DNA of 64,000 nucleotides from Camelus bactrianus. Lineage: Eukaryota > Chordata > Mammalia > Artiodactyla > Camelidae. Below are positions 1-10,324 of the stretch, in pieces; positions within the stretch are counted from its first letter, which is position 1; each line of letters starts with the position of its first letter. The DNA is taken from contig NC_133557.1 of NCBI RefSeq assembly GCF_048773025.1, forward strand, positions 16,074,001 to 16,138,000, read 5' to 3'. The notes beneath the pieces were generated by a model. That model was given only the letters and a program-made list of their open reading frames with translations. It had not been told where the DNA came from and searched no databases. The translations under genes were made by a program, and so were the position numbers.

Positions 1-60
1 ATATATAAATGTATATATGAATATATGCATATATATAACTGTAGTGTGTGTGTATATTGT
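1..60. repeat. TA/TG-rich simple sequence
   Basis: Alternating TA with short TG runs makes low-complexity sequence that probably continues left of the window. No gene signal is seen. Confidence 0.7.
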
Positions 61-624
61 ATTTAGTCTGAAATTCAAATTTAAATGGTTGACCTGTATT
101 TTTGATTACTATTCCTGGCAACCCTATTCTCTACAGTAGTCTAACACCAGGCACTAACCAAGACCATGCTCCTTTCTAAGAGGACATTTTGAACTTCTGT
201 TTTTGTGAGTCACTCATGGAGCCAATGATAATGAAGAGATCCCTTTTTAATAAACATGGCCTTCTGCAAGGCTTAGCATTGGCAGATTCCGTTTTGTACA
301 CATTTATTTAGCATATATGGCTGGCTGTTCTAAGGACCCCCCAGGTCCACCCCAAAGATCTTGGAGGAAAATACTTAGTGTTCTGGGATGACTTAAGGGA
401 GAAACACCATCTGTTTCAGAAGAGCAGTGTCAATTCGGCTCAATTGTTTTAAGTGTCCAATTTGTCTTTTCCACTTTTGGTTACTGAAAAACTGCTTAAC
501 AAGTTTGTCTAAGGGCATATCCCACCTTCCTTTGCCTTTCTCACACATATGGATCAAACACAGTATCTTTTCATGAGTGTTGGGGTTATAGTCTCTATTA
601 TTGGGGAAGCCTCTGTATTTGCCA
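61..624. other. unassigned unique sequence
   Basis: Moderately AT-rich DNA with no repeat family, long frame or RNA structure that I recognise. Confidence 0.5.
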
Positions 625-870
625 TTTATTTATTCATTCAACAAATCCTTTTTTGAGAGTGTATTATGTGCCACATGCCGTTCTAGGTGTTGAGGAGGTT
701 GAAGTGGAAAAAAAAAAAAATACAGTCCTAAGGAATTTGTGCTGTGGAGAAAGGAAGAGGGTGGAGTGTGCCTCTGAAGAGGTAATGGGGGTACAATTTT
801 AAAATATTGATTAGGGAAGATATTACTGAAAAGGTGACATCTAAGCAACAACTTAAAGGAGAGCTACTTT
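625..870 (-). mobile_element. LINE L2 3' fragment
   Basis: The left edge reads TTATTCATTCAACAAAT, the reverse complement of the L2 3' terminus. It is followed by a degraded form of the antisense motif 'attgagcacctactatgtgccag' and 'aaggtgacat'. The fragment is old and non-coding, and a short A run interrupts it near 708. Confidence 0.75.
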
Positions 871-1104
871 GAGCATTTTAAGAACTCTTTAGTGAGTTTG
901 CTTAATTTTCATTCACTTTAAAATGTATACATTTACCTGAAAAGAAGTACTTCATACAAATTTAATCATTTATCAAAGTATCGAATTTGTAAAATGATAT
1001 TGGAAACTGATGCATTGAATGTAAGCATTCACTTTTCAATCTCAGATGGACTGACCCAGGAATACACGGTGCATCACAGTGGTTTCTAATTAACGTCTGG
1101 CCAG
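871..1104. other. AT-rich unique sequence
   Basis: No repeat match is seen. It carries several TAAT-type motifs and TTTCTAATTAACG near 1082-1094. It could be conserved non-coding DNA, but nothing here proves that. Confidence 0.3.
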
Positions 1105-1332
1105 GCAGGTAGCGTTTAAAGGGCAGGCTCTGCAGTGTGACAGCCTGGTTTCAAATCCTGCCCCTACTGCTTAAATAAGGGTACTGTGTATAACCTGCTT
1201 TCACTTTCTCTGCCTCAGTCTCTTATTATTAAATTAGAATAATGATTTTAGTTCCCTCGGAGTATACTGAGGATTTAACAAGACAATGTATGATCTCTGT
1301 CACATAGAAAGTTCTTAATAATGTGTAGATAA
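1105..1332 (+). mobile_element. MIR SINE
   Basis: It carries the MIR order of motifs: 'cagcctggtttcaaatcctg' (tRNA-derived B-box area), 'tctgcctcagtctc', 'attagaataatgattttag' and the tail 'agttcttaataatgtg'. It is nearly full length and strongly diverged. Confidence 0.8.
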
Positions 1333-1597
1333 GCTGACTCTCTAGAAAAAAAAAAATCCCTCATGTAATTTGCCAATTCCCTTGGTGTAAATATTCCCAT
1401 CATGGTCAGTTTCAAGCTACCCATATTGTCAATGTGGAGTTGGAGACTGACGCACACAGGAAGCTCTAACAAGCTAGTGCGAGCTGGTGGTAATGCACGC
1501 CATACGTGATTCGTGGTGCCATGTTATCAACAGTAAGTATGTATTTCTAGAAATACAACAGTCTGAAGAGAGTATCTTTATGTACACTTGCTGATGG

Positions 1598-1605
1598 CTT
1601 TAGAG
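1598..1605. repeat. left target-site duplication of MER20
   Basis: CTTTAGAG is repeated exactly at 1809-1816. Eight bases is the hAT target-duplication length. Confidence 0.85.
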
Positions 1606-1808
1606 CAGTTGCTCAACCTTGGCACTTTGACATTTTGGGCTGGATAATTTTTTACTATGGAAGGCTGTCTCGTGCATTGCAGAGTATTTAATAGAATCCC
1701 TAACCTCTACCTACTGAGCTCTTGCGCCTATTGTGAGAACCAAAAATGTCTGCAGACGTGGCCAAATGTCCCCTGGGGGACAAAAATGTCCCTGATTGAG
1801 AAGCACTG
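1606..1808 (-). mobile_element. MER20 (hAT-Charlie DNA transposon)
   Basis: The segment is about 203 bp, close to the roughly 219 bp of MER20, and matches it end to end in reverse. Motifs include 'caaccttggcac', 'gacattttgggctggataat' and 'ccaaatgtcccctggggg'. It starts CAG, ends CTG and is flanked by a perfect 8-bp duplication, CTTTAGAG (1598-1605 and 1809-1816), as expected for hAT elements. It is non-autonomous and does not encode a protein. Confidence 0.88.
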
Positions 1809-2074
1809 CTTTAGAGAAATACAAACATAAGCTAGAAAAAAATATATTTCTAGAGAAAATATTTTTAAAAGAAAGTGAAATTAGTAAGATGCCCATTTGG
1901 CTGCAAATACACCAAAAAGAGGATTGGTTTTAGGTTACTTCTGGCTCGACAAGTTGAGCATGGGGTTAACATGAGGAGAAAAGTTGGGCTCTGACATCAT
2001 GGGTGGGAAGCAGCACGGCAGACTGGCTGGGGTGCTTGGGGTGGATGGCTGTGTGATGCTCACGCTTCAGCACC

Positions 2075-2235
2075 CTGTTGGTATCAGAAAGACCTCAGCT
2101 CCCGCCTAGACTCTGCACCTTATTAGCTGTGTGATTCTGGACAAGTCACATAACTGCTCTGAGTCCCAGAGTCCTCATTAATGAAAAAATGATGATGACT
2201 GACTTAAATGGGTTGTGAAAATAATAGTCAAATCT
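2075..2235 (+). mobile_element. MIR SINE fragment
   Basis: The segment reads 'ccttattagctgtgtgattc', 'ggacaagtcacataactgct' and 'gagtcctcattaatgaaaaa', the MIR core in sense orientation. The 3' tail is largely lost. Confidence 0.8.
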
Positions 2236-3184
2236 TATAAATATTTTTGAAAGAGGAAAGAAAAGGTCCTTGTTAGCTCTGGGTTTTGGGGATTAGCAGT
2301 TCTCAGGCGGGACTGATGGAGAAAGGAAGGTCAGTGGGTGGGGTGCGCCGGGGAAGGCCAGTTGATAAAGTGCCTGCCCCCGTCACACACGACTGCAGGT
2401 CACTGCTTGGAAATGTGAGAACAAAATGGGACCCCAAGCTAATGACTTACAGGTGTGCTGGCCGGGCTGTCAGGCCACTGGGGAATCACGTCGAGGCCAA
2501 GGCTAACGCTTCAGGACTGCCAAGGCAAACATTCAGGCCCAGGGTAAACCCACCAGAGCCAGGGGCCAGGGGCCTCCTACTAGACCGCGGCTGCTGGTGC
2601 CCACACCTGCCCACTGCAGACACAGCAGGCGCTGCCCCTCTGCCCCTGCTCCCTGAAGCTCCTGTTCCCTGTCACCTGCCCAGCCCCGGAGTGGTATCAT
2701 GGTTCCCTCCACACTCCCAACCTGAGCCCCAGGGAAAAGTCCTGCCGGCTGGAATTAGGCACGTAGACAGAGAATCTCTCCATCTTCCTTCCGCAAGACC
2801 CTTGCTCTATTCTTTACACCCTACTGTTCCACTCCTCACCTGGATTCCATGGCGTTCGTTCCTTTCTTCCTTCCATCAACAGGATATGGAGGTGGACCCA
2901 ACCCAAGCTGCATTCCAGCCAAGCTCTGCTCTACTCACACAACGCCCTCTGGTGGGCTGCAGAGCAAGGCCAAAGTCACAGACGCAGCATTCGAGACTCC
3001 TAAGGACACGATGAAAGGTAGCCAGAAAGGGTGGCACGTGGGTGGGCAGAGTCAGCTCAGAGCTGGGGTTGCCTCTTGATACAAAGCAAATTCCACCTTG
3101 CAGGCACCGGACCCCGGGTCTGCAGGAGGGTCTGCCCTGACTCCACAAGTTAAGACCATTATGAAAGCCTTTTTGTCTAGCCCG
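2236..3184. other. GC-rich unique block with a 242-codon open frame
   Basis: From about 2300 to 3150 the DNA is richer in G+C and CpG than its surroundings. An ATG-started plus-strand frame runs from 2286 to 3014 (242 codons). The product is rich in Pro, Arg and Ser and shows no domain, signal peptide or membrane segment I recognise. Overlapping frames on both strands are also open, which fits a composition effect rather than selection. I therefore do not call a gene. It could be part of a non-coding transcript. Confidence 0.35.
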
Positions 3185-3332
3185 ACAGACACAGGTCAGA
3201 ATCTAGACAACCCTGCTTATTTATCAGCTGTGCAGGCCTGAACTTTTGTTAACCTCAGTTTCCTCATCTATTAAGCGTTAATGGTAAAATCTTTCACCTG
3301 ATTGTTAGGAGGATTAATGAGATGACTTTTTC
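3185..3332 (+). mobile_element. MIR SINE fragment
   Basis: It contains the near-consensus 'acctcagtttcctcatct', followed by 'aggaggattaatgagatga'. The 5' third is missing or too diverged. Confidence 0.8.
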
Positions 3333-3334
3333 TT

Positions 3335-3475
3335 TTCTTCAGCAAGCATCTATTGAGTATTGACTATATTCCAAGCACGGCGCTAGGCCCTTGAGGGTAC
3401 AGATATGAAGATATGAAAGACGTGACTATACCATACTTCCTGGTCTCCAGGGGTCTACCTGCTAGGGAAAAGGCA
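3335..3475 (-). mobile_element. LINE L2 3' fragment
   Basis: The antisense L2 3' end is seen as 'catctattgagtattgacta' and 'ccaagcacggcgctaggccc'. It directly follows the MIR at 3185. Confidence 0.75.
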
Positions 3476-3544
3476 AATGAGAAGTTATAGCAAGGTGATA
3501 CTTGGGGGCCTCATCACCTGTCACCCAGAGGAACTGTCCCTTAA

Positions 3545-3790
3545 TCAACCTTGTGCCTCAAAGCTAACCCATGTCCATTGTACTTCACCAGCAAAATCTT
3601 CCTAATATACAAATTGTACAACACATTCTCTTGCTCAAAACCCCTTCAGTATAAGTCAATATTCCACAGAATAATGTCCAAACTCCTTAACCTGGTATTT
3701 ATATGTCCTCCCAAACAGCTTCTCTATACCTCACCTCCTGGACCCAGCATTCTACGTTTCAGCCAGAGGGAATCTCCAGGGCCTGCTGTA
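3545..3790 (+). mobile_element. LINE L2 fragment
   Basis: A sense L2 ORF2-end region, with 'gctcaaaaccccttcagt', 'aatgtccaaactccttaacc' and 'acgtttcagccagagg', matching the L2 text around 'caaactccttaacatggc'. It is diverged and non-functional. Confidence 0.65.
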
Positions 3791-4180
3791 TCATTTATAT
3801 TTACTATTAAATATATTTATCTGACAAAGACTGAGTCACCTTATTAAGAGGTTGTCTGGTAAATATTTTCTACTGAAAAAATATAGGGACTATGGAGGAG
3901 GTACACGAATACAAACATCGGTTTATGTTGTATGTTGTAGGTCTCCTTTTTATCCTTTGCTTTCCCATGGTTCCAACATTTTCAGGAATATGTGACTTCT
4001 CTGATGGGATCCACGAGCACATAAGTCAAGGTTAGAGTGAGGGGCATTGAAAGTGTGGCTTAGCGAAGTTTACTTCTCATTTCAGGGCCAAATGTTCTTA
4101 GAGACATTGGCTCATGTCTTATAAAGAGAGGACTGTGCTGTCTTTGGGCAATTATGAAATGGCTAATTAAGAGACCCAGG
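3791..4180. other. unassigned sequence left of the L1 insertion
   Basis: No repeat or gene is recognised. It ends in the candidate target duplication of the following L1 (AGAGACCCAG, 4170-4179). Confidence 0.4.
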
Positions 4181-4371
4181 CTGTGAGTCTCTGTTTTGTA
4201 AATAAGTTCATTGATGTCAGTTTTTTTAGATTCCACATATACATCATATCATATGGTATTCTTCTTTCTCTTTCCAGCTTATTTCACTTAGTATGAAAAT
4301 CTCCAGGCCAGTCCATGTTGCTGCAAATGGCATTATTTTATTTTTTATGGCTGAGTAATATTCCAATATAT

Positions 4372-4413
<42 letters not shown>

Positions 4414-4786
4414 ATATATACACACACACACACACCACAACTTCTTTATCCAACCATCTGTCAATTGGATTTAGATTGCTATTGCAAATAGTGCTATGAA
4501 CCATGTATCTTTCTGAATTAGATTTTCTTCCAGATACATGCCCAGGAGTGGGATTGCTGTCTCACAGTGTAAGTCTAGTTTTAGTTTTTTAAGGATTATC
4601 CAGATTATTTTCCATAATGATTGCACCAAACTACATTCCCACCAACAACGTAGGAGGGTTTCCATTTCTCCACAGCCTCTCCAGCATTTATTGTTAGCGA
4701 ACTTTTTAATGATGGCCATTCTGACTGGTGTGAAATGATACCTCATTGTAGTTTTGATTTGCATTTCTCTGATAATTAGTGAAATA
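4181..4786 (-). mobile_element. L1 5' part, inverted (ORF2 C-terminus and start of 3' UTR)
   Basis: Read on the minus strand this is the C-terminal end of L1 ORF2 followed by early 3' UTR. The frame at 4244-4504 ends in typical L1 ORF2 residues (EYYSAIKNKIMPFAATW, then LSEISWKEKEEYHMI). An upstream piece at 4471-4764 carries [13 protein letters not shown]. It abuts a plus-strand L1 3' end at 4787, the geometry left by twin priming. The frame is broken and carries an expanded CA tract. Confidence 0.88.
4373..4435. repeat. (CA)n microsatellite inside L1
   Basis: Two CA runs (4373-4412 and 4421-4435) are separated by CGTATATATA. They grew within the inverted L1 segment, inside what was ORF2 coding sequence. 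Confidence 0.95.
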
Positions 4787-5053
4787 TATGGTTTCCAGGG
4801 GGGAAAGGGTGGGGTGGAGGGATAAATTGGGCATTCAGGGTTTGCAGATACTAACTACTATATATAAAATAGATAAGCAACAAGTTTCTACTGTATAGCA
4901 CAGGGAACTGTATTCAGTATCTTGTAATAGTCTACAATGAAAAAGTATATGAAAAGGAATAAATATATGTATAACTGAACCACTATACTATACACCAAAA
5001 ATTAACACATCATTGTAAACTGACTATACTTCAATAAAAAGAAGGAGAGAGAG
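4787..5053 (+). mobile_element. L1 3' UTR end (partner of the inverted segment)
   Basis: It begins 'tatggtttccagggggg', then 'actatatataaaatagataa', 'gtatagcacagggaactgta' and 'tatacttcaataaaaa', the L1 3' UTR of even-toed ungulates. The tail is a short A/GA-rich stretch. A candidate target duplication, AGAGACC(C/A)AG, lies at 4170-4179 and 5054-5063 with one mismatch. Confidence 0.88.
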
Positions 5054-5063
5054 AGAGACCAAG

Positions 5064-5989
5064 TCTGAGTGAGAGTGAGGGGAACCCAGCCTGACCTCAC
5101 TGAGGAGAGACAGAGGGAGGCTGGTATTCTCAGCCCCATGATCTGCTCTTGGAGCCACCAGCACCCTGGTCACAACCAGCCTCCATGAACCTGCTCCTCC
5201 TTCAGAGAAAAACCTTTGATGGCAGCCTACTCTTAACCTACTCTGCTGGTTCCCAGTATGCATTAAGTCCCAGTATAAATCCAGCCCCCATAACCAGCAT
5301 CTCTGTATGGACTGCAAAGGACAATAGCACCATTTCAGGGAAACAGGGTGGCAACAAGCTGTAAATTGTCTGCTGATTTCAGAGCTTCTCCCCCTAGCTC
5401 CAGAAGACAAAATTAGCCTTTCATCTGGAGTCAATCTTTTAGAAAGTATCTGTCCTGTGTTGAAACTAGCTTGGCTCCTTGGCTGCCTGAGATACACTAA
5501 AGCCGTGAGATTCACTAAAATACGAAAATAACAGACCTAGCTGCATCCCTGAGGGGTCACAAAGCAAGAGATGCCTCCGAACACCAGCCCTGGATGCTGA
5601 GAGCTGTTCGCCTCTTGTTCCAGCCGCAGGGCTGGACATGTCTCAGAATCCAGCTGAACACGGGGATGTTAGCCACAGCAGGTGAGTTCTCTGGAAGGAG
5701 GCTGGACCTCTATCCCATCCCTGGGCTGGGCCACACACTTAGAAACCAGCAACGAGAATACACATATATGGGTGTCTGGATAAAGCCAGGGTGTGAGTTC
5801 AGGTTTTCTTAACATCAAATCAGCTTGTATACCTCCTGTGGTGTGGTCTCTCCCTAGGTGAGGCCACGCCCAGAGGAATCCTTCCCACCCTAAGTCTGGC
5901 ACACAATACATCCCAAACCATAACTCCGGAGGCTGTGTCTCTCTGCCTTTGGTTGATTTTAATATCATACGAGGGCCTGGGAGTCCCTT
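5064..5989. other. unassigned unique sequence
   Basis: No repeat family is recognised. Open frames here (for example the minus-strand 163-codon frame 5024-5515) overlap the L1 tail, resemble no known protein and are taken as chance. Confidence 0.4.
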
Positions 5990-6260
5990 TTATTAGTTTT
6001 ATTTATTTATTTTAATAGCCTGAATTCAACTTCACTAAGCAAATCAATTCAGCACCAAGGCTAAAATTTACAATATGCCCACCAATCTATGGGCATATTG
6101 GCTCAACAGGATGCATTAAGAGGCTAGTTAAACACCAAATGCAGTATAAATCTCTGCCTTATAGGTGTGCTGAAAACGTAAATAGCTTCCAAAGAGCTTT
6201 GATCAATACCAAGATATATGTGCTGGCTCAAAGTGTGCAAATAATTTAAATTTTAAATCA
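5990..6260. other. AT-rich unique patch with a perfect hairpin
   Basis: AT-rich DNA between GC-richer flanks. It holds a perfect inverted repeat (CAATATGCCCA at 6071-6081, its complement at 6090-6100, 8-nt loop) and TTTAAATTTTAAAT-like sequence near 6245. No repeat family fits. It is a candidate conserved non-coding element, which I cannot prove here. Confidence 0.35.
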
Positions 6261-7044
6261 GTGCCTCCTGAGTCTCCCTCCCCCTACTTCCCAGGCTCTG
6301 CAATTTCTGTTAATGGCACCAAATTTCTAGTATCTAAACACTGGATTTTGAATATCTAGCATGATATCAAAATAGAGACCGAGGTGGCATCAGGGTCTGA
6401 GCGTTGTTTGGAATCCAGAGACCGAAATGAGGAAGACCTGAAGAAGGAGCTCACAGGGAATGAGGTAAAGGTGGGACCACATGGCATCTCGTAAGGTACA
6501 AATAGGGAGCATAGAAGAAAAAGGCAGGTAACAGGTTGGGACTGAGAAACCTGGAAGCGGGTAGAAGGGGCCTGGGTCTTGGCAATGCTTAAGCAGGGCT
6601 AGACAAGGCTTGCTCCGGAAAACCACGGATTCTGAGCACGAGCACAAAGTCCGGATCTCACCATGGAACTCCGGACATAACTGCAGGATTTAAGTGGCAT
6701 CAAGAACAACGCAGACCCAATGTCCACAGCCAAGTCAGGGAGGAATCGCCTGCTGTATGCTGGTCTTGGCTTTGAGGCTGAGCTCACAGGTGAGTCAGGG
6801 ATGAAGGGCTGTGGTCATGCAGAGGATCTGTGACCGCTCTCAGCCCCTGTCTTCCCTGGGTAGTCGGGTAGAAGCACTTTCCTGAGTTTTCGCCAAAGGA
6901 GTTCACTCTGTACAGAGCCCAGATTGCAAGTACCTGGGTGTGAAACTATTCCTTACTGGGATCATTCAGGGGTAGGAGACCTTCACCAATCTTCATTTTC
7001 TTCCAGATGTTTTGCATCGATCACCTCACCTAGTGGACCGGAGA
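6261..7044. other. unassigned unique sequence
   Basis: Mixed-composition DNA. No repeat, gene or RNA is recognised. Confidence 0.4.
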
Positions 7045-7230
7045 GTCTGGCCACCTGGGCTGGAATCCCTGCTCTCCTGCCCACTAACATTGTCACAGGA
7101 AGCAAATTATCCAATCTCTGAAAACTTCCACCTCCTCATTTGCAGAATAGGAGTAACAGTGGAAGCTCCCTCATCAAGTTGATGGAAGGATTAAATAACT
7201 TAGAGGCATTTAGCTTGGCCCATAATGACT
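7045..7230 (+). mobile_element. MIR SINE
   Basis: The segment reads 'ggctggaatccctgctctcc', 'cacctcctcatttgcagaat', 'aggagtaacagtgg' and 'ggaaggattaaataactt', a sense MIR with a truncated tail. Confidence 0.75.
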
Positions 7231-7239
7231 TCCCCATTT

Positions 7240-7840
7240 GATCTCACATTCAGCAGTTTTCACTGGGCAACCTCTAGGAGCCAGCCACTTTTTTTTTCCC
7301 CTTAAGGATATAAGGAAGACACACAATAACAAACCCCTGCCTTCAAGAACTTACAGTCCAGCTGGTGAAGCAGAGAATTAGCAGTAGACAAAAGAACATG
7401 TCGTATGTCAGGTGGTGAGGGTCATGATGAAAAGATCAAACAGTGCAAGGCAGCAGAGAGCAGTGCTCTTTTAGCTAAAACAGAGAAGTCCTTCCCAAAG
7501 AGACATTTGAGCAAAGACATGAGTGAACTGAAAAGGCAAGCTACGCAGAATCATGCTGGGAGACGGTTCTGCAGAGGAAACAGACGTGCAAAGGTCCTGA
7601 GGCTTTCGGAATAAGGAGCAGCAGGATGACCAGAGGGACTGGAGCAGAATGAACAAGGAAGAGAGAGGTGGAGACATACCAGCACAGGTGGCCTTGGCAT
7701 CTCCGATAAGAACTTTGGTTCCTAACCTAAAGAAGATGGGAAGTCATGCGAGGATTCTGAGCAGGGCAGCTCCACGATGTGATGTACAGTCTGAGAGGGT
7801 AGCTGTGGCCACTGTATGGGAGGTGAAAGAAGGACCTCCT
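7240..7840 (-). mobile_element. LINE L2 long 3' segment
   Basis: The antisense L2 order is kept over about 600 bp: 'ccctgccttcaagaacttac', 'acatttgagcaaagacatga', 'gtgcaaaggtcctgagg', 'gactggagcagaatgaac' and 'agatgggaagtcatgcgagg'. The short plus-strand frames here are antisense L2. Confidence 0.82.
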
Positions 7841-8962
7841 AGGACCCCCTTGCAGTTATTCAGGGAAAAGTTGGTAAGGATGGAAATGTTCCTGCCTCGT
7901 AGGGTAGTCCAGTACAGTGTCTGGTACAAGTTAAGACCACAGTAAGTGTTTTCTATCCTGATTCCATTATTAACGTCCCCTGATGTGCATGTGTCTCTCT
8001 CTCGTTTTGCCCCCGTGGCACATACAGGACTCCTGCTTCAGTCTTCCTAGTCCTTACACCTGAGAGCACTCTGCTGCCCCCCCCCCTCCTGTGGAGCAAG
8101 TGCTGCTTGATCATCAGAGGATCAATCCAGTCTTAGGGAGCATCCTTGGACACCGTGTAACAGTGCTAATGACTGGGGACACACATTCAAAAGCATAGCA
8201 GGTCCTGGCAGGCTTGGGCCCTAGTGCAAAGCCATCTGGTCTCCTTAACTATGAGCACCTTTCTGCCCATTCTCCTTGCTGCTCCCCTGACCCACAGGAT
8301 GGTCAGGCTAAACTACAGGTGGCCCAGAGTTCCAGGGAGAAGTCATTTCCAGTGGACATCAGTTAGTGTAACTGCTGGATTCTGAGACCTCACTCCCCGC
8401 ACCCCAAAGGAGACGTCATGGCCAAAGTAACAGCCAAAGGGCAAGAGTGGCAACGGATGTATCCCAAAGACAATATTCTCGGGGGAGATGGTCCAGCAGG
8501 CTGAGGGCAGTGCCATTAGTCTGAGCTGCCCAACTCCTTGGAACTCATAGTCATAAGCTGGCCCCACCTTCCCAGGCTTGATGCGATGGGGAAGGGCTTA
8601 TTTCAGCTCCTTCAGCTCCCCCTGGACCGAAAAACAGTGACAGGGATATGAGCACAGGTCCCTTCTGATGAGTTTCACTAAGTTTGGTTGCTGCGCCAAG
8701 AAACCTCCATCACACAGGTATCTGCTGTGCCGCCAGTTTACCAAGACTTTCCATCAGCCTTCCAGAGTCCTCCAGCCTTTTTGCCTCTACCCCAGTACCC
8801 TGGAGCAGATGAGTCTTTATTATCTCTAAAATGGGTGAATACACTAGCTTCTTGAATGTTCCACCTGCTGTCCTCTTGTCCCAGCCAAGTACTCCTCCCA
8901 AGCCAAGTACTCCTCCCCAACCCCGTGACTTCTTTGGTTCTCTAAGAGCCTCACGAGAAAGT
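7841..8962. other. unassigned unique sequence with one small tandem repeat
   Basis: No repeat family is seen except an 18-bp unit (AGCCAAGTACTCCTCCCA) repeated twice at 8883-8918. The 208-codon plus frame starting at 8831 runs through this, the Tigger remnant and L2, so it is not a gene. Confidence 0.4.
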
Positions 8963-9080
8963 ATAGTTGTCCCTTGGTACCTACAAGACTCCCTCTCCCC
9001 TGGGCACCAAATTCTGCATACACTCAAGCCCCTTGCAGTCAGCCTACCGTATCCGCGGGTTCCACATCCAACTGTACAGC
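8963..9080 (+). mobile_element. Tigger-type (Tc1/mariner-like) MITE remnant
   Basis: It begins 'agttgtcccttggtacct', continues 'cactcaagccccttgcagtc' and 'accgtatccgcgggttccac', the terminus of a Tigger-related non-autonomous element. It is truncated on the right. The exact subfamily is not certain. Confidence 0.6.
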
Positions 9081-9109
9081 CAAGTCCATGTGACTCATCT
9101 TACACCAGC

Positions 9110-9470
9110 CACCACTCTGTCCCTAGGCATTCTACTGCACAGCCTGAATCCCCAGCCCCTGGGAGGACGCTGTCCCCTCATGCACTTCTGCGGCTTTACA
9201 CACACCTTCTCTCCTATCATCTTCCTGACCCAGCATCCAGCCCCAAAGCCACATTTTCCGTGAAGCTTTCCATGACGAGCCCAGGCAATGAGACTGCTCA
9301 TTCCTCTGGGCACCCCAGATTTTTCCTACCTTTATTTCAAATTTCCCAAATTGTTTCCCAATTTTCTGTGCACACAGCATTCTCTTACACAAGTGCATCA
9401 ACTCTTGGAGGGCAGTGGCTTTTTATGTCACCAGGCACAGGGCATTTATATTATTAGCTTGCAGAGTGCC
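9110..9470 (+). mobile_element. LINE L2 3' fragment
   Basis: Sense L2 motifs: 'ccacattttccgtgaagctt', 'gacgagcccaggcaatgaga', 'aactcttggagggcagtg' and 'caccaggcacagggc'. They correspond to the end of ORF2 and the 3' UTR. Confidence 0.65.
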
Positions 9471-9569
9471 CTGCTAAGTCGACTTAGGCAAAAGGGGATG
9501 AGCAAAGGGGATAACAAACAACACAATGAGTCACAACTCCAGCAGGGAGAATCCCCGAATACAGGATAG

Positions 9570-9770
9570 TAACATTAGCAAGTTTTTCTCAACCATTGAC
9601 TCATTTACTCTTCACATAAATCCCACGGGGGAGGTATTCTTAACCCTGTTTTGCAGATGCCAAACTGAGGCTTGCTTAGAGAGGTTAACTGAATTGTCCA
9701 AGGTCTGACAAGCAACTTGCGGTGTGGAAGCCAGAATTTACAGTCCACTCCACCCAGCTTTGACACACGA
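9570..9770 (-). mobile_element. MIR SINE
   Basis: Antisense MIR core: 'tcttcacataaatcccacgg', 'taaccctgttttgcagatgc', 'caaactgaggcttgctta' and 'gaggttaactgaattgtcca'. Confidence 0.82.
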
Positions 9771-10324
9771 GCTCCTCTCCACTGTAGGCACATCCGCTCC
9801 CAAAGTGGTAGTGTTGATCTGTCGGTCTGTATCTGACTAGCTCCGAGGTTGGACTTGCCATGAATTGAGGAGTTGTGTAAGAGAGGCAACTGCAGCAGAA
9901 TCTGAAAAGTGTCCGCCTCCAGCAGGGTTTACAGACTGGCTTCCCAGGGATGTCACCAGTTCAGAGCACTTCCTGCCAAAACAAGTGAAGGGGACTCACA
10001 TGACTTAGCCCATTACTTAGTTTAGAATTCCAAATCGTACTTGTCAACCTCACCATCCAAGTAGGGCTCTTTCTTTCTCTGCATAGGATTTTCAGACACA
10101 GAAGGGATTGTAGCTAACTGGTTATCACTATAAAGCCTTAGTTTTGCCCTGGCCATCATTTGGGGGCAATTATTTGTGGTTGAAAGCCCTGGGCAAGGGA
10201 CAAAGGAAGCAAAGGGTGATGTCAATGAGCATCCCTGAGCAGCTCTTGGGCTACTTTTCCTTACGAAGCTCTTTGTCTCAAAAGTCTATTCCCTAGTCCA
10301 CGCAGAGCCCCTTCGGACCTTCCT
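9771..10324. other. unassigned unique sequence
   Basis: No repeat or coding signal is recognised. Confidence 0.4.

Noticed and set aside
5024-5515. 163-codon minus-strand frame
   Set aside because: It begins in unique DNA, ends in the L1 tail/GA tract and matches no known protein.
8831-9457. 208-codon plus-strand Pro/Ser-rich frame
   Set aside because: It crosses a small tandem repeat, a Tigger remnant and an L2 fragment, so it cannot be one conserved gene.
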